Shown here piece by piece: positions 25,920 to 34,163 of a stretch of DNA of 40,717 nucleotides (positions are counted from its first letter, which is position 1; the number at the start of each line of letters is the position of its first letter). Source of the DNA: Hyella patelloides LEGE 07179 (GTDB taxonomy: Bacteria > Cyanobacteriota > Cyanobacteriia > Cyanobacteriales > Xenococcaceae); assembly GCF_900659865.1 (NCBI RefSeq), contig NZ_LR213793.1, positions 1-40,717 of the forward strand, written 5' to 3'. The translations under genes and the position numbers were made by a program. Under the pieces are notes generated by a model. It saw only the letters and a program-made list of their open reading frames with translations, was not told the origin of the DNA and did not search any database.

Positions 25920-27221
25920 ATGAACAAACATTTAGCAAAAGTAATCGATCTAGCAAAACAAAAAGGTATTGAAGCAGAGGTTTATTATCTTTCAAGTCAA
26001 GATACTCCTATCGAATTTGCTAATAATCGTTTAAAATCGCTGCAAACTAAAGCAGTAGAAGGTATTGCTCTCAGAGTGATTAAAGATGGTCGTTTGGGCT
26101 TTGCTAGTGCTAGTGATTTAAGTCGTTTAGAGGAATTGGTAGATGCTGCTGTAGCTACTTCTGAAATAGGCGATCCTGTAGAATTTGATTTTGCCAAGGA
26201 TGTGCAATTAACCGAGCCAGATAGTAACTATCAACTACCAAGCACCAATAAATTAGTAGAGATTGGCGAAAAAGCGATCGCTAAAGTTCATCAATACAAC
26301 GGCGAGATTTTAGTAGATGTGGGTTTTGACAAGGGTTCGTCCCAAGTGCAGTTAGCCACTACTAGCGGTACTTTTGCCCAACAAAGTGATAAAACTGTGA
26401 GTGCTAGCGTATCGGGTAATTTAGTCCAAGGAGAAGACTTTTTACAGGCTTATGCTTACCAAGTAACTAGAGACGAAGAACCAGATTACGAGCAAATTAT
26501 CCAAGATTTGATTGCTAAGTATCAAAAAGCGGAACAAAGCGCGACTATTGCCAGTGGTAATTACCCTGTTTTATTTACTCCCTTTGCAGCAGCCTTTACT
26601 TTAGGCGGACTTTTCAAAACTATCTTGTCGGGACAAGCAATAGTGCAAAAATCTTCTCCTTTAGTAGATAAAGTAGGGGAAAAAGTCTTTGACAATCGCT
26701 TTACACTAACTGAAGAGCCCGCCTTTGGTGCTTCTGCTTGTAGCTTTGATGATGAAGGCACTCCCACCAGCAAAAAAACCCTGATTGATAACGGCGTTGT
26801 GAAACAGTTTTATTGGAATCGTCTTTGGGCTTCCCGTGGTGGTACAACCTCTTCTGGTAACGGTTTTCGTGGTGGTTTGTCCCGTCCTGGTACAAGCTTA
26901 GTGAATCTTTGTATGACCCCTGGAAGCACTTCTCTAGAAGAGCTCATTGCAGGCATGGAAGAAGGTATCATTGTCGATCAAGTACTGGGTGCAGGACAAT
27001 CTAACCAATTAGCAGGAGAATTTTCTGTCAATCTCGATCTAGGCTACAAAGTAGAAAAAGGGGAAATTGTCGGTCGAGTCAAAAACACTATGGTAGCGGG
27101 TAATATTTTTGATGCCTTTAACAATTTAGTTGATTTTAGCGATCGCTCACAATGGGTAGGTAGCAGTTCTCATCTACCTTATATTCTTTTCTCTCAATTA
27201 GGTGTAGCCTCAAGAAATTAA
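25920..27221 (+). CDS. pmbA: TldE/PmbA-type subunit of the TldD/TldE metalloprotease
   Basis: A 433-residue member of the TldD/PmbA family, which works as a TldD-TldE heterodimer that degrades unfolded peptides and matures some ribosomal peptides. Family features: the N-terminal VYYLSSQDTPIEFANNRLKS block, the IALRVIKDGRLGFASASDL segment near 48-66, and the glycine-rich C-terminal half (LVNLCMTPGSTS, GAGQSNQLAGEFSVNLDLGY split here into its parts). The zinc-binding HExxxH of TldD is absent, so this is the non-catalytic PmbA/TldE side. A tldD gene is not in the window. The 185-bp upstream spacer has TTAGTGG-like repeats and the palindrome at 25748. Confidence 0.88.
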   Translation: MNKHLAKVIDLAKQKGIEAEVYYLSSQDTPIEFANNRLKSLQTKAVEGIALRVIKDGRLGFASASDLSRLEELVDAAVATSEIGDPVEFDFAKDVQLTEPDSNYQLPSTNKLVEIGEKAIAKVHQYNGEILVDVGFDKGSSQVQLATTSGTFAQQSDKTVSASVSGNLVQGEDFLQAYAYQVTRDEEPDYEQIIQDLIAKYQKAEQSATIASGNYPVLFTPFAAAFTLGGLFKTILSGQAIVQKSSPLVDKVGEKVFDNRFTLTEEPAFGASACSFDDEGTPTSKKTLIDNGVVKQFYWNRLWASRGGTTSSGNGFRGGLSRPGTSLVNLCMTPGSTSLEELIAGMEEGIIVDQVLGAGQSNQLAGEFSVNLDLGYKVEKGEIVGRVKNTMVAGNIFDAFNNLVDFSDRSQWVGSSSHLPYILFSQLGVASRN

Positions 27222-27653
27222 GAAACGAGAAACGAGGAAAAAGACAAAATATTCTATTTATCAATGGATAATTGTTAACTTTTGTTCATTGTTCATCGTC
27301 AACTGTTAAATCTTTTTTCTTCAATCCCTTATCTACGTGAGTCCGATAAAAACATAATTTGTTAGCCTTTCTACGAAATAATAATAGTTTCAGTTGAAGA
27401 AAGAATCAGACTTTGAGTCTCTGTCGAACTCACGTCGATCTGTCTTTCCTGATTTTTTTAATAAGTAACTCTTTATTTTAAAGCCAATAATATTACATTA
27501 TCTGATAATTGATCGGTTAATATTTGACACTTCCTTGTATCCCTTGTCTTCCCAGCATTCCTGGTCTTTTTTTTGTCAAGCGCAGTACCCAAGAATTAGT
27601 TAGAATAGCCACCATTACGATCACAAAATTGACAAAACAGAGGGGATGCTGTT
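27222..27653. other. Spacer upstream of the acetolactate synthase gene, with a long inverted repeat
   Basis: No gene. It contains the inverted pair 27331-27348 / 27422-27439 (separate entry). A TTGACA-like hexamer (ATTTGACAC at about 27523) and the ribosome site GAGGGG at about 27638 lie closer to the start of the next gene. Confidence 0.5.
27331..27439. repeat. 109-bp element with 18-bp imperfect terminal inverted repeats
   Basis: The left end ATCTACGTGAGTCCGATA pairs with the reverse complement of the right end at 27422-27439 at 15 of 18 positions, including the uninterrupted ACGTGAGT. The interior is AT-rich with no frame. It could be a small MITE or a structured leader of the gene at 27654; no target duplication is obvious. 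Confidence 0.5.
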
Positions 27654-29309
27654 GTGGGAGACTTGAACACTGCGGAATTACTAATTAAGTGTTTGGAAAA
27701 CGAAGGAGTGAAGTATCTATTTGGTTTACCAGGAGAAGAAAATCTTGATATTCTGGAAGCTTTAAGAAATTCTTCGATTCAATTTATTACTACCCGTCAC
27801 GAACAGGGTGCTGCTTTTATGGCAGATGTTTATGGTAGGTTGACAGGCAAAGCTGGGGTCTGTCTTTCTACCTTGGGTCCTGGTGCAACTAATCTGATGA
27901 CTGGGGTAGCCGATGCTAATTTAGATGGTGCGCCTCTAGTAGCGATTACAGGACAAGTAGGTACAGATCGGATGCATATTGAGTCTCATCAGTATCTCGA
28001 TTTGGTAGCTATGTTTGCTCCCGTAACAAAATGGAATACGCAAATTGTTCGCCCTAATAATACCGCAGAAATCGTTCGTAAAGCTTTTAAACTAGCCCAA
28101 GCAGAAAAACCAGGAGCAGTACATATAGATCTTCCTGAAAATATTGCAGCCATGTCCATTGGTAATCTCAAACCTTTGCAACAAGACGATCGCGAAAAAA
28201 CTTATGCTTCTTATAAGAGCATCAATAAAGCTGCTGCTGCGATCGCAAAAGCCAACAATCCCCTCATTCTAGTAGGTAACGGAGCGATTCGCGCCCACGC
28301 CAGCGAAGCCCTTACAGAGTTTGTCACTCAGTTAAACATTCCTGTGGCAAATACTTTTATGGGAAAAGGCGTAGTTCCCTATACTCACCCTCTCTCACTC
28401 TGGACAGTCGGTTTACAACAGCGAGATTTAATCAGTTGTGCTTTTGATGAAGCAGATTTAGTGATTGCGGTGGGTTATGACTTAATCGAATACTCCCCCA
28501 AAAAATGGAATCCTGAAGGGACAATCCCCATTATTCATATTGGGATGACTCATGCTGAAATTGATAGTAGCTATATTCCTTCAGTAGAAGTCGTCGGGGA
28601 TATTTCCGATTCTCTGATGGATATTATGAAGCGTACAGATCGTCAGGGTAAATCTAGTTCTTCGGCTACTGGCTTAAGAAGTAAGATCTTGGAAAATTAC
28701 GAATACTATGCCAAAGATAACGAATTTCCGATTAAACCCCAAAAAATCATTCATGACTTAAGACAAGTCATGGGACCAGAAGATATTGTAATCTCTGATG
28801 TCGGGGCGCATAAAATGTGGATGGCGCGTCACTACCACTGTGATAGTCCTAATACCTGTTTAATTTCCAATGGCTTTGCTGCGATGGGGATTGCGATTCC
28901 TGGAGCGATCGCTGCTAAATTGGTTCATCCTGATAAAAAGGTAGTGGCTGTCACTGGAGATGGTGGTTTTATGATGAATTCTCAGGAATTAGAAACTGCC
29001 CTCAGAGCCAAAACACCCTTTGTCACTCTGATATTTAATGATGACGGTTACGGCTTAATCGAATGGAAGCAAATCAGTCAATTTGGTCATTCTTCGTTTG
29101 TTGATTTTGGTAACCCAGATTTCGTTAAATTTGCTGAAAGTATGGGTGTAAAAGGCTATCGTGTTAAATCAGCTGCCGATCTGATTCCTACTCTTAAAGA
29201 AGCTCTAAGTCAAGATATTCCTGCCATAATTGACTGTCCTGTAGATTACAAAGAAAACTTGCGTTTTTCCCAAGAATCGGGGGATTTAAGCTGTGAAATT
29301 ACAATCTAA
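27654..29309 (+). CDS. ilvB: Acetolactate synthase large subunit (thiamine-diphosphate enzyme)
   Basis: Condenses two pyruvates to acetolactate (or pyruvate with 2-oxobutyrate) in branched-chain amino acid synthesis. The 551-residue protein has the N-terminal pyrimidine-binding domain with the catalytic Glu50 in TTRHEQGAAFMADVYGR, and the GATNLMTGVADA segment. The C-terminal thiamine-diphosphate motif is GDGGFMMNSQELETA followed by FNDDGYG. The start is the GTG at 27654 with GAGGGG about 14 bp upstream. Its length and lack of an adjacent small subunit fit the shorter cyanobacterial ilvB-type or a catabolic AlsS-like enzyme; the sequence alone does not decide. Confidence 0.88.
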   Translation: MGDLNTAELLIKCLENEGVKYLFGLPGEENLDILEALRNSSIQFITTRHEQGAAFMADVYGRLTGKAGVCLSTLGPGATNLMTGVADANLDGAPLVAITGQVGTDRMHIESHQYLDLVAMFAPVTKWNTQIVRPNNTAEIVRKAFKLAQAEKPGAVHIDLPENIAAMSIGNLKPLQQDDREKTYASYKSINKAAAAIAKANNPLILVGNGAIRAHASEALTEFVTQLNIPVANTFMGKGVVPYTHPLSLWTVGLQQRDLISCAFDEADLVIAVGYDLIEYSPKKWNPEGTIPIIHIGMTHAEIDSSYIPSVEVVGDISDSLMDIMKRTDRQGKSSSSATGLRSKILENYEYYAKDNEFPIKPQKIIHDLRQVMGPEDIVISDVGAHKMWMARHYHCDSPNTCLISNGFAAMGIAIPGAIAAKLVHPDKKVVAVTGDGGFMMNSQELETALRAKTPFVTLIFNDDGYGLIEWKQISQFGHSSFVDFGNPDFVKFAESMGVKGYRVKSAADLIPTLKEALSQDIPAIIDCPVDYKENLRFSQESGDLSCEITI

Positions 29310-29330
29310 TACCAATAGACAGTAAAAATA

Positions 29331-29377
29331 TAGGGTGGGCGACCGAAGGAAGTACTTTAGTGCATTACCCACCCTAC
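29331..29377. repeat. Palindromic repeat TAGGGTGGGC / ACCCACCCTA
   Basis: The second copy of the GGTGGGC palindrome (the first is at 25748-25796), sharing the inner text CGAAGGAAGTAC and TGCATT. It lies 22 bp after the acetolactate synthase stop. Confidence 0.75.
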
Positions 29378-29385
29378 CAATGTTT

Positions 29386-29479
29386 GACGAGCGACCCCGC
29401 GCCGACGATAGTGCGCGACCGAAGGAAGTCCTTTAGGGTGACCGAAGGGAATCCTTTAGGGCAAGGGAACGCGCTCGTC
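29386..29479. repeat. GC-rich palindromic repeat bounded by GACGAGCG / CGCTCGTC
   Basis: The ends pair perfectly over 8 bp. Inside, the unit GACCGAAGG(A/G)A-TCCTTTAGGG occurs twice. The left arm, TTGACGAGCGACCCCGCGCC, recurs in inverted orientation at about 36229-36253, and the TCCTTTAGGG unit recurs at 14584-14666. It is non-coding and lies between the convergent acetolactate synthase and tsf genes. Confidence 0.75.
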
Positions 29480-29497
29480 GTGACTAAATTCAAAAAC

Positions 29498-30157
29498 TTA
29501 TTTCTGACCAGTTTGGGCTGCTACTTCATCAGCAAAATTAGTCTCTTCTTTCTCAATACCTTCACCCAAGATAAAGCGAGCAAAACGGCGTACCTGAATG
29601 TTTTCACCCAGAGCAGCAACAGTATTTGTTACTAACTCTTCTACTGTAATACTTTGGTCTTTAATGTAAGGTTGAGGCATCAAAGCTAGTTCATTGAGAC
29701 GCTTACCAATTCTACCTTCAACAATCTTTTCTTTGATGTTGTCGGGTTTACCTGCTAAATCATCTCGACCTTTTTCAATTTCTTTTTCTTTCGCCACAAT
29801 CTCTTCGGGAATATCTTCTACTCTGACATATTCGACGTTAGGACAAGCAGCGACTTGCATTGCCACATCGCGAACCAATTCCTTAAATTGATCTCCACGA
29901 GCCACAAAGTCAGTTTCGCAGTTAACTTCTACTAACACACCGATACGCCCACCAGTATGAATGTAGCTATCAACCAAACCTTCTGATGCTATTCGACCTG
30001 ATTTTTTCTCTGCCGAGATAGTACCTTTTTTCCTCAGCCACTCCATAGCTTTGGTAATATCTCCGTCATTTTCTGCAAGAGCTTTTTTGCAATCCATCAT
30101 CCCCGCACCAGTTTGAGTACGGAGTTCTTTGACTAATTTTGCTGATATTTGCGCCAT
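29498..30157 (-). CDS. tsf: Elongation factor Ts
   Basis: EF-Ts exchanges GDP for GTP on EF-Tu. The 219-residue protein has the N-terminal UBA-like domain (residues 1-45, with [16 protein letters not shown]), the core motif [12 protein letters not shown] near residue 80, and the C-terminal EF-Tu contact region. The shortened dimerisation part is typical of cyanobacterial and plastid EF-Ts compared with the 283-residue E. coli protein. It follows rpsB on the minus strand, the classical rpsB-tsf operon, across a 267-bp spacer that contains a long hairpin. Confidence 0.97.
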   Translation of the reverse strand: MAQISAKLVKELRTQTGAGMMDCKKALAENDGDITKAMEWLRKKGTISAEKKSGRIASEGLVDSYIHTGGRIGVLVEVNCETDFVARGDQFKELVRDVAMQVAACPNVEYVRVEDIPEEIVAKEKEIEKGRDDLAGKPDNIKEKIVEGRIGKRLNELALMPQPYIKDQSITVEELVTNTVAALGENIQVRRFARFILGEGIEKEETNFADEVAAQTGQK

Positions 30158-30285
30158 GTTTTTTATTCCTAGTCTATCAATCTTGATAACGAAATAACCG
30201 TCAGTGATATTGTCCTATGTAATATTGTTTATCAAAAATAATTCAATTGATTGATTAACGATCGATATCAAATATTGTTGGTCTA

Positions 30286-30339
30286 GGGAAAAGACTTGAT
30301 ATACGCAGATATTACATTGTATATGTTATGGCTTTTCCC
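30286..30339 (-). promoter_or_regulatory. Long hairpin in the rpsB-tsf spacer
   Basis: On the transcribed (minus) strand, GGGAAAAG at the 5' side pairs with CTTTTCCC at the 3' side, and inside this ATATAC pairs with GTATAT. No T-run follows on the minus strand, so it is more likely a processing or attenuation structure that sets the tsf:rpsB ratio than a terminator. Confidence 0.5.
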
Positions 30340-30424
30340 TTAAAAAGTTATTTTGTAGAAAAGATTTTTTCTGATTTACAAAATACACTCATTAGTCAAA
30401 AAAAAACAACCAACAACCAACAAA

Positions 30425-31378
30425 TTACTCTTCGCTATCTCCATCAGCAGTTTCTTCTACGGCTTCTACGGCTTCTGCTGCTTCTGCTACTTCTACGGCT
30501 TCTACGGCTTCTACGGCTTCTGCTGCTTCTGCTGCTTCTACGGCTTCTACGGCTTCTACGGCTTCTACAGCTTCTACGGCTTCTACAACTTCTACGGCTT
30601 CTGCTGCTTCTTCATCGTCATATTCTTCCGCATCGGGATATTCACCATCATAAATTCCCTCTTCAAACTCTTCGTAATCTTCTTGAGCAGCAGCTTCACC
30701 ATGACGACCTTCGTAAATAGCATCAGCTAACTTACCCACAATCAATTTGATGGAGCGAATAGCATCATCGTTAGCAGGAATATGGACATCTACTATGTCA
30801 GGGTCACAGTTAGTATCGAGAATAGATACTACGGGAATGTTTAGCTTCTGGCATTCAGAGATAGCATTGTGTTCTCTTTTTTGATCGACAATTACAACAA
30901 TATCGGGTACTTTACGCATGGTTTTGATACCACCGAGATATTTTTGCAATTTGCCCAACTCTCGACGCAACATAGAAGCTTCTTTTTTGGGTCTTTTATC
31001 TAAAGCACCACTTTCTTCTAGTCTCTCTAATTCTTTTAATCTTTCTACTCTGGTTCTAATAGTTTCCCAGTTAGTCAGCATTCCACCAAGCCATCTTTGA
31101 TTCACATAGTAAGAACCACAACGACTAGCTTCTTGAGCAATAATTCCTGCTGCTTGGCGTTTTGTACCAACAAAAAGTACTCTTCTACCTCGTTCAGAAG
31201 AGTTACGCATAAAATCATACGCTTCTTCCATTAACTGTGCAGTTTGCACCAAGTCAATAATATGAACGCCGTTTCTGGCTGTATAAATATACTGAGCCAT
31301 GCGGGGATTCCAACGACGGGTTTGGTGTCCAAAGTGAACACCAGATTCTAACAATTCTGCTAGTGATACTACTGGCAT
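30425..31378 (-). CDS. rpsB: Small ribosomal subunit protein uS2 with expanded repeat tail
   Basis: Ribosomal protein S2, needed for 30S subunit assembly and mRNA binding. Residues 1-226 are a normal S2 ([52 protein letters not shown]). After the usual end the protein continues with about 90 acidic residues: a [20 protein letters not shown] linker, then 17 tandem Val-Glu-Ala-like triplets and a DGDSEE end, giving 317 residues in all. Acidic C-terminal extensions of S2 are known in cyanobacteria, but this one is unusually regular. The ribosome site AAGGAG (31390-31395) lies 11 bp before the ATG, adjacent to a possible pseudoknot. It heads the rpsB-tsf operon. Confidence 0.97.
   Translation of the reverse strand: MPVVSLAELLESGVHFGHQTRRWNPRMAQYIYTARNGVHIIDLVQTAQLMEEAYDFMRNSSERGRRVLFVGTKRQAAGIIAQEASRCGSYYVNQRWLGGMLTNWETIRTRVERLKELERLEESGALDKRPKKEASMLRRELGKLQKYLGGIKTMRKVPDIVVIVDQKREHNAISECQKLNIPVVSILDTNCDPDIVDVHIPANDDAIRSIKLIVGKLADAIYEGRHGEAAAQEDYEEFEEGIYDGEYPDAEEYDDEEAAEAVEVVEAVEAVEAVEAVEAVEAAEAAEAVEAVEAVEVAEAAEAVEAVEETADGDSEE
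30458..30610. repeat. Seventeen tandem 9-bp units inside rpsB
   Basis: Exactly 153 bp made of the plus-strand unit CTTCTACGG and variants (CTTCTGCTG, CTTCTACAG) encode the Glu-Ala-Val-type triplets of the S2 tail on the minus strand. The regular nonamer structure allows in-frame expansion and contraction by slippage. Confidence 0.92.
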
Positions 31379-31395
31379 TTAATTTTTAACTCCTT

Positions 31396-31461
31396 TTCGG
31401 GTTAATCCTCCATTCAGGGACATTTTCTTGATTTCTGGGAAAACACCCGAATTCCTGAATG
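31396..31461 (-). promoter_or_regulatory. rpsB leader RNA element able to form a pseudoknot next to the ribosome site
   Basis: Read 5' to 3' on the minus strand: A = CATTCAGG (31461-31454), B = TTCGGGT (31451-31445), A' = CCTGAATG (31418-31411), B' = ACCCGAA (31402-31396). A pairs with A' over 8 bp and B with B' over 7 bp, giving an interlocked pseudoknot. B' ends directly before the AAGGAG ribosome site at 31395-31390. This is the expected layout for translational autoregulation by S2, but binding is inferred. Confidence 0.6.
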
Positions 31462-31931
31462 TGCGAATTTTGACAACCTTTCAAGTTTATCACTATTTAT
31501 TTAGATTTGGGATAGGGATTTTTGGCTTATGACCTTGAGACTTAGTTAATTAATTGAAATGATGAGGTGAAAATTTTTTGACAATACAAAAAAAATAAAA
31601 ATGCTTTTAGTTATTAATTTTTTGAGAGTTCAATCTATACAAATAATAAAATTAACTATTGTAATAATGGCGATAATTGTTATTCATTATTTTCTAGGAA
31701 ATTAGAACTTTTCCCCTATATTGATTGATTAATACCTAATTGTCATTTTAGCTAGGAAGCGATCGCTAAAGACATTTTTCAGATCTTCATAAATAATTTA
31801 TAGATGTTGCAATAGATTTTTGCACTTTTTAATATTACATTGTGAATAAAAAATATGTCTTAACACTTTTTTGCTAATATTTTTGTTTCGATCGTAATTA
31901 GAAACCGAAACTGATAGAACCTACAGGGTAG
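31462..31931. other. Divergent promoter region between rpsB and folD
   Basis: AT-rich spacer without genes. It must contain the rpsB promoter (minus) and the folD promoter (plus). A HIP1 octamer lies at about 31759. The folD start has only a weak upstream site (CAGGGTAG). Confidence 0.5.
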
Positions 31932-32810
31932 ATGAATACAACTAAAGCGCAAATCTTAGACGGAAAAGCCTTAGCGAAAAAAATCCAATCTGATTTACAA
32001 CAAAAAATTGCTACTTTAGAACCGAATATTGGTCGTCCTCCAGGGTTAGCAGTTTTAATGGTGGGCGATAATCCTGCTAGCGCAGTTTATGTACGTAATA
32101 AAGAAAAAGCCTGTAGCAGAGTGGGTATTGCTTCGGTAGGAAAACATTTTTCAGCACAAGTTACCCAAGAAGAATTAACCGCAGAAATTCATCGCCTGAA
32201 CGAAAACGATCGCGTTGATGGTATTTTAGTTCAGTTACCCTTACCCGATGGTTTGGACTCAGTGGCTTTATTACATGAAATAGACCCCCAAAAAGATGCT
32301 GATGGTTTGCATCCCGTAAATTTGGGTCATTTAGTGCGTTCTGAAACTGGTTTGCGTAGTTGTACTCCAGCAGGAGTCATGAAGCTCTTGGCAGAATACA
32401 ATATTGCTTTATCAGGGAAAAAAGCGGTAGTAGTAGGTAGAAGTATTTTAGTGGGCAAACCCATCACATTAATGCTTTTAGAAGCCAATGCAACAGTAAC
32501 CATTGCTCATTCTCGTACTCAAGATTTAACCGCAGTTTGTCGCCAAGCAGATATTTTAGTCGCAGCAGTGGGTAAACCTGAAATGATTACCCCAGATATG
32601 GTAAAACCAGGTGCGGTAGTTATTGATGTGGGAATCAATCGTGTTACAGATAGTGATGGAAAATCTCGCTTAGTTGGTGATGTAGCTTATGATGCTGTTG
32701 CGGAAGTAGCTAGTTATATTACTCCTGTACCTGGGGGTATTGGTCCTATGACAGTAGCAATGTTATTGAGTAATACCGTGTTGAGTTATCAGGAAAAGAT
32801 GACAATATAA
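31932..32810 (+). CDS. folD: Bifunctional methylene-THF dehydrogenase / methenyl-THF cyclohydrolase
   Basis: FolD interconverts 5,10-methylene-THF and 10-formyl-THF with NADP in one-carbon metabolism. The 292-residue protein has the substrate-site residues Tyr53 and Lys57 in [10 protein letters not shown], the [13 protein letters not shown] motif near residue 97, and the nucleotide-binding [12 protein letters not shown] segment. The C-terminal signature is [19 protein letters not shown]. It is complete and a single gene; the methyltransferase gene starts 68 bp downstream. Confidence 0.97.
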   Translation: MNTTKAQILDGKALAKKIQSDLQQKIATLEPNIGRPPGLAVLMVGDNPASAVYVRNKEKACSRVGIASVGKHFSAQVTQEELTAEIHRLNENDRVDGILVQLPLPDGLDSVALLHEIDPQKDADGLHPVNLGHLVRSETGLRSCTPAGVMKLLAEYNIALSGKKAVVVGRSILVGKPITLMLLEANATVTIAHSRTQDLTAVCRQADILVAAVGKPEMITPDMVKPGAVVIDVGINRVTDSDGKSRLVGDVAYDAVAEVASYITPVPGGIGPMTVAMLLSNTVLSYQEKMTI

Positions 32811-32878
32811 TAAATCCAGTTCGGTACAATTCAGAGTATTGTGAATCAGCAAAATTCAGTCAATTAGAATAACAATTA

Positions 32879-33850
32879 ATGAAGTTTAGATTTATAGACT
32901 TATTCGCTGGTATTGGCGGTATTAGACTGGGCTTTGAGAATATTGGCGGAAAATGCGTTTTTTCATCTGAATGGGATAAATACGCTCAAGATACTTATGA
33001 GGCTAATTTTGGCGAACGTCCCCAAGGTGATCTTACTCAAATAAAACCTGAAGCAATTCCTGACCATGATATTTTATTGGCAGGATTTCCTTGTCAAGCA
33101 TTTAGTATTTGTGGAGATCAAAAAGGTTTTTTAGATACAAGGGGAACTTTGTTTTTTAACATCGAAGAAATTCTTAGAATCAAACTTCCCTACGCTTTTT
33201 TATTGGAAAATGTTAAAAACATAAAATCTCATGATAGAGGACGAACATTTAACACTATTATCAGACATTTAGAAAATTTAGGTTATTGTGTTTATCATAC
33301 AGTTTTAAACTCTCTGGATTTTGGAATTTCCCAGAAAAGAGAAAGAACTATTATTGTTGGATTTAGGGATAATATTGAGTTTTATTTTCCCAAATCAATT
33401 GGTATTAAACCAAATTTATCAATAATATTAGAAAGTGATGATGATGTTGATTCTAAATATTTTGTTTCTCCAGAAATTAGAAAAAAAAGACTATTAAAAG
33501 TCAAACCTAACTATCCAATCCCTGCGATTTGGCATGAAAATAAAAGTGGTAATATTTCCGCACTTGAATATTCTTGCGCTTTAAGAGCAGGAGCATCTTA
33601 TAACTATCTTCTAGTTAATGGAATTAGAAGATTGACATCAAGAGAATTACTTCGTCTTCAAGGTTTTCCTGATAACTTTAAAATTGTTGTTCCCTATACT
33701 CAAATTCGGAAACAAACGGGTAATAGTGTGACTGTCCCTGTAATAGAAGCTGTTGCTCAACAAATAATTACCAGTATTCAATTAAAATATTCTGCTACGC
33801 CCAAATATATACGAAAGAAATTATGGGAAACAGTTTCTCCAATACTATAA
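32879..33850 (+). CDS. DNA (cytosine-5)-methyltransferase, HhaI-like
   Basis: A 323-residue C5 methyltransferase with all key motifs in order: I FIDLFAGIGGIRLGFE (5-20), IV AGFPCQAFSI with the catalytic Cys72, VI LLENVKNI, VIII QKRERTIIVGFR, and the late motifs LTSRELLRLQGFP and KQTGNSV. A short target-recognition region lies between VIII and IX. Stretches such as EWDKYAQ and PDHDILLAGFPCQAFSI closely recall M.HhaI (GCGC), but the recognition site cannot be read from the sequence. The start of the degraded frame at 33823 overlaps the gene's 3' end by 28 bp. The very AT-rich codon use suggests acquisition by transfer. Confidence 0.93.
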   Translation: MKFRFIDLFAGIGGIRLGFENIGGKCVFSSEWDKYAQDTYEANFGERPQGDLTQIKPEAIPDHDILLAGFPCQAFSICGDQKGFLDTRGTLFFNIEEILRIKLPYAFLLENVKNIKSHDRGRTFNTIIRHLENLGYCVYHTVLNSLDFGISQKRERTIIVGFRDNIEFYFPKSIGIKPNLSIILESDDDVDSKYFVSPEIRKKRLLKVKPNYPIPAIWHENKSGNISALEYSCALRAGASYNYLLVNGIRRLTSRELLRLQGFPDNFKIVVPYTQIRKQTGNSVTVPVIEAVAQQIITSIQLKYSATPKYIRKKLWETVSPIL

Positions 33851-34145
33851 GTGATGCTCAAAATGCTCTTAATTCAATTATTAAAAAATTTCTTTATTAA
33901 CTCAGATTGGTTGGCGATCGCGTATTCAAAGTATTATTACTATTGAAGAATTATCAACTTGGTACGATAAAGCATTAACAGGAAAACATCATCTTTTGCT
34001 GGGAAACAATTTATTAGAAAATATCAGAGAACAAATTCAGCTAGAATTTCCTTCAGTTGGTAATAACGAATTTGATGACTTTATTAAAAGCAGAGGATAT
34101 CACCAAATTAAGCACGATAATTGGAAATCTTTTTATACGAAATAA
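33823..34145 (+). pseudogene. Frameshifted remnant of a gene overlapping the methyltransferase, possibly its restriction endonuclease
   Basis: An ATG at 33823, overlapping the end of the methyltransferase gene, opens MGNSFSNTISDAQNALNSII and then hits a stop at 33898. Adding one base in the A-run at 33883-33888 would join it to a long frame that starts TQIGWRSRIQSIITIEELST and ends with SFYTK and a stop at 34143-34145. The joined product would be about 107 residues, short for a restriction enzyme, so an internal deletion is also likely. The opening MGNSFSNTIS recalls HaeII-type endonucleases as I remember them, which would suit an HhaI-like methylase; this identity is tentative. The gene looks dead. 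Confidence 0.55.
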
Positions 34146-34163
34146 GCTAATAACCAACCATTA

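Noticed and set aside
30328-30720. A Leu/Arg-rich open frame on the plus strand opposite rpsB
   Set aside because: It exists only because the nonamer repeat of the S2 tail is open in several frames; it has no ribosome site and is antisense to a ribosomal protein gene.
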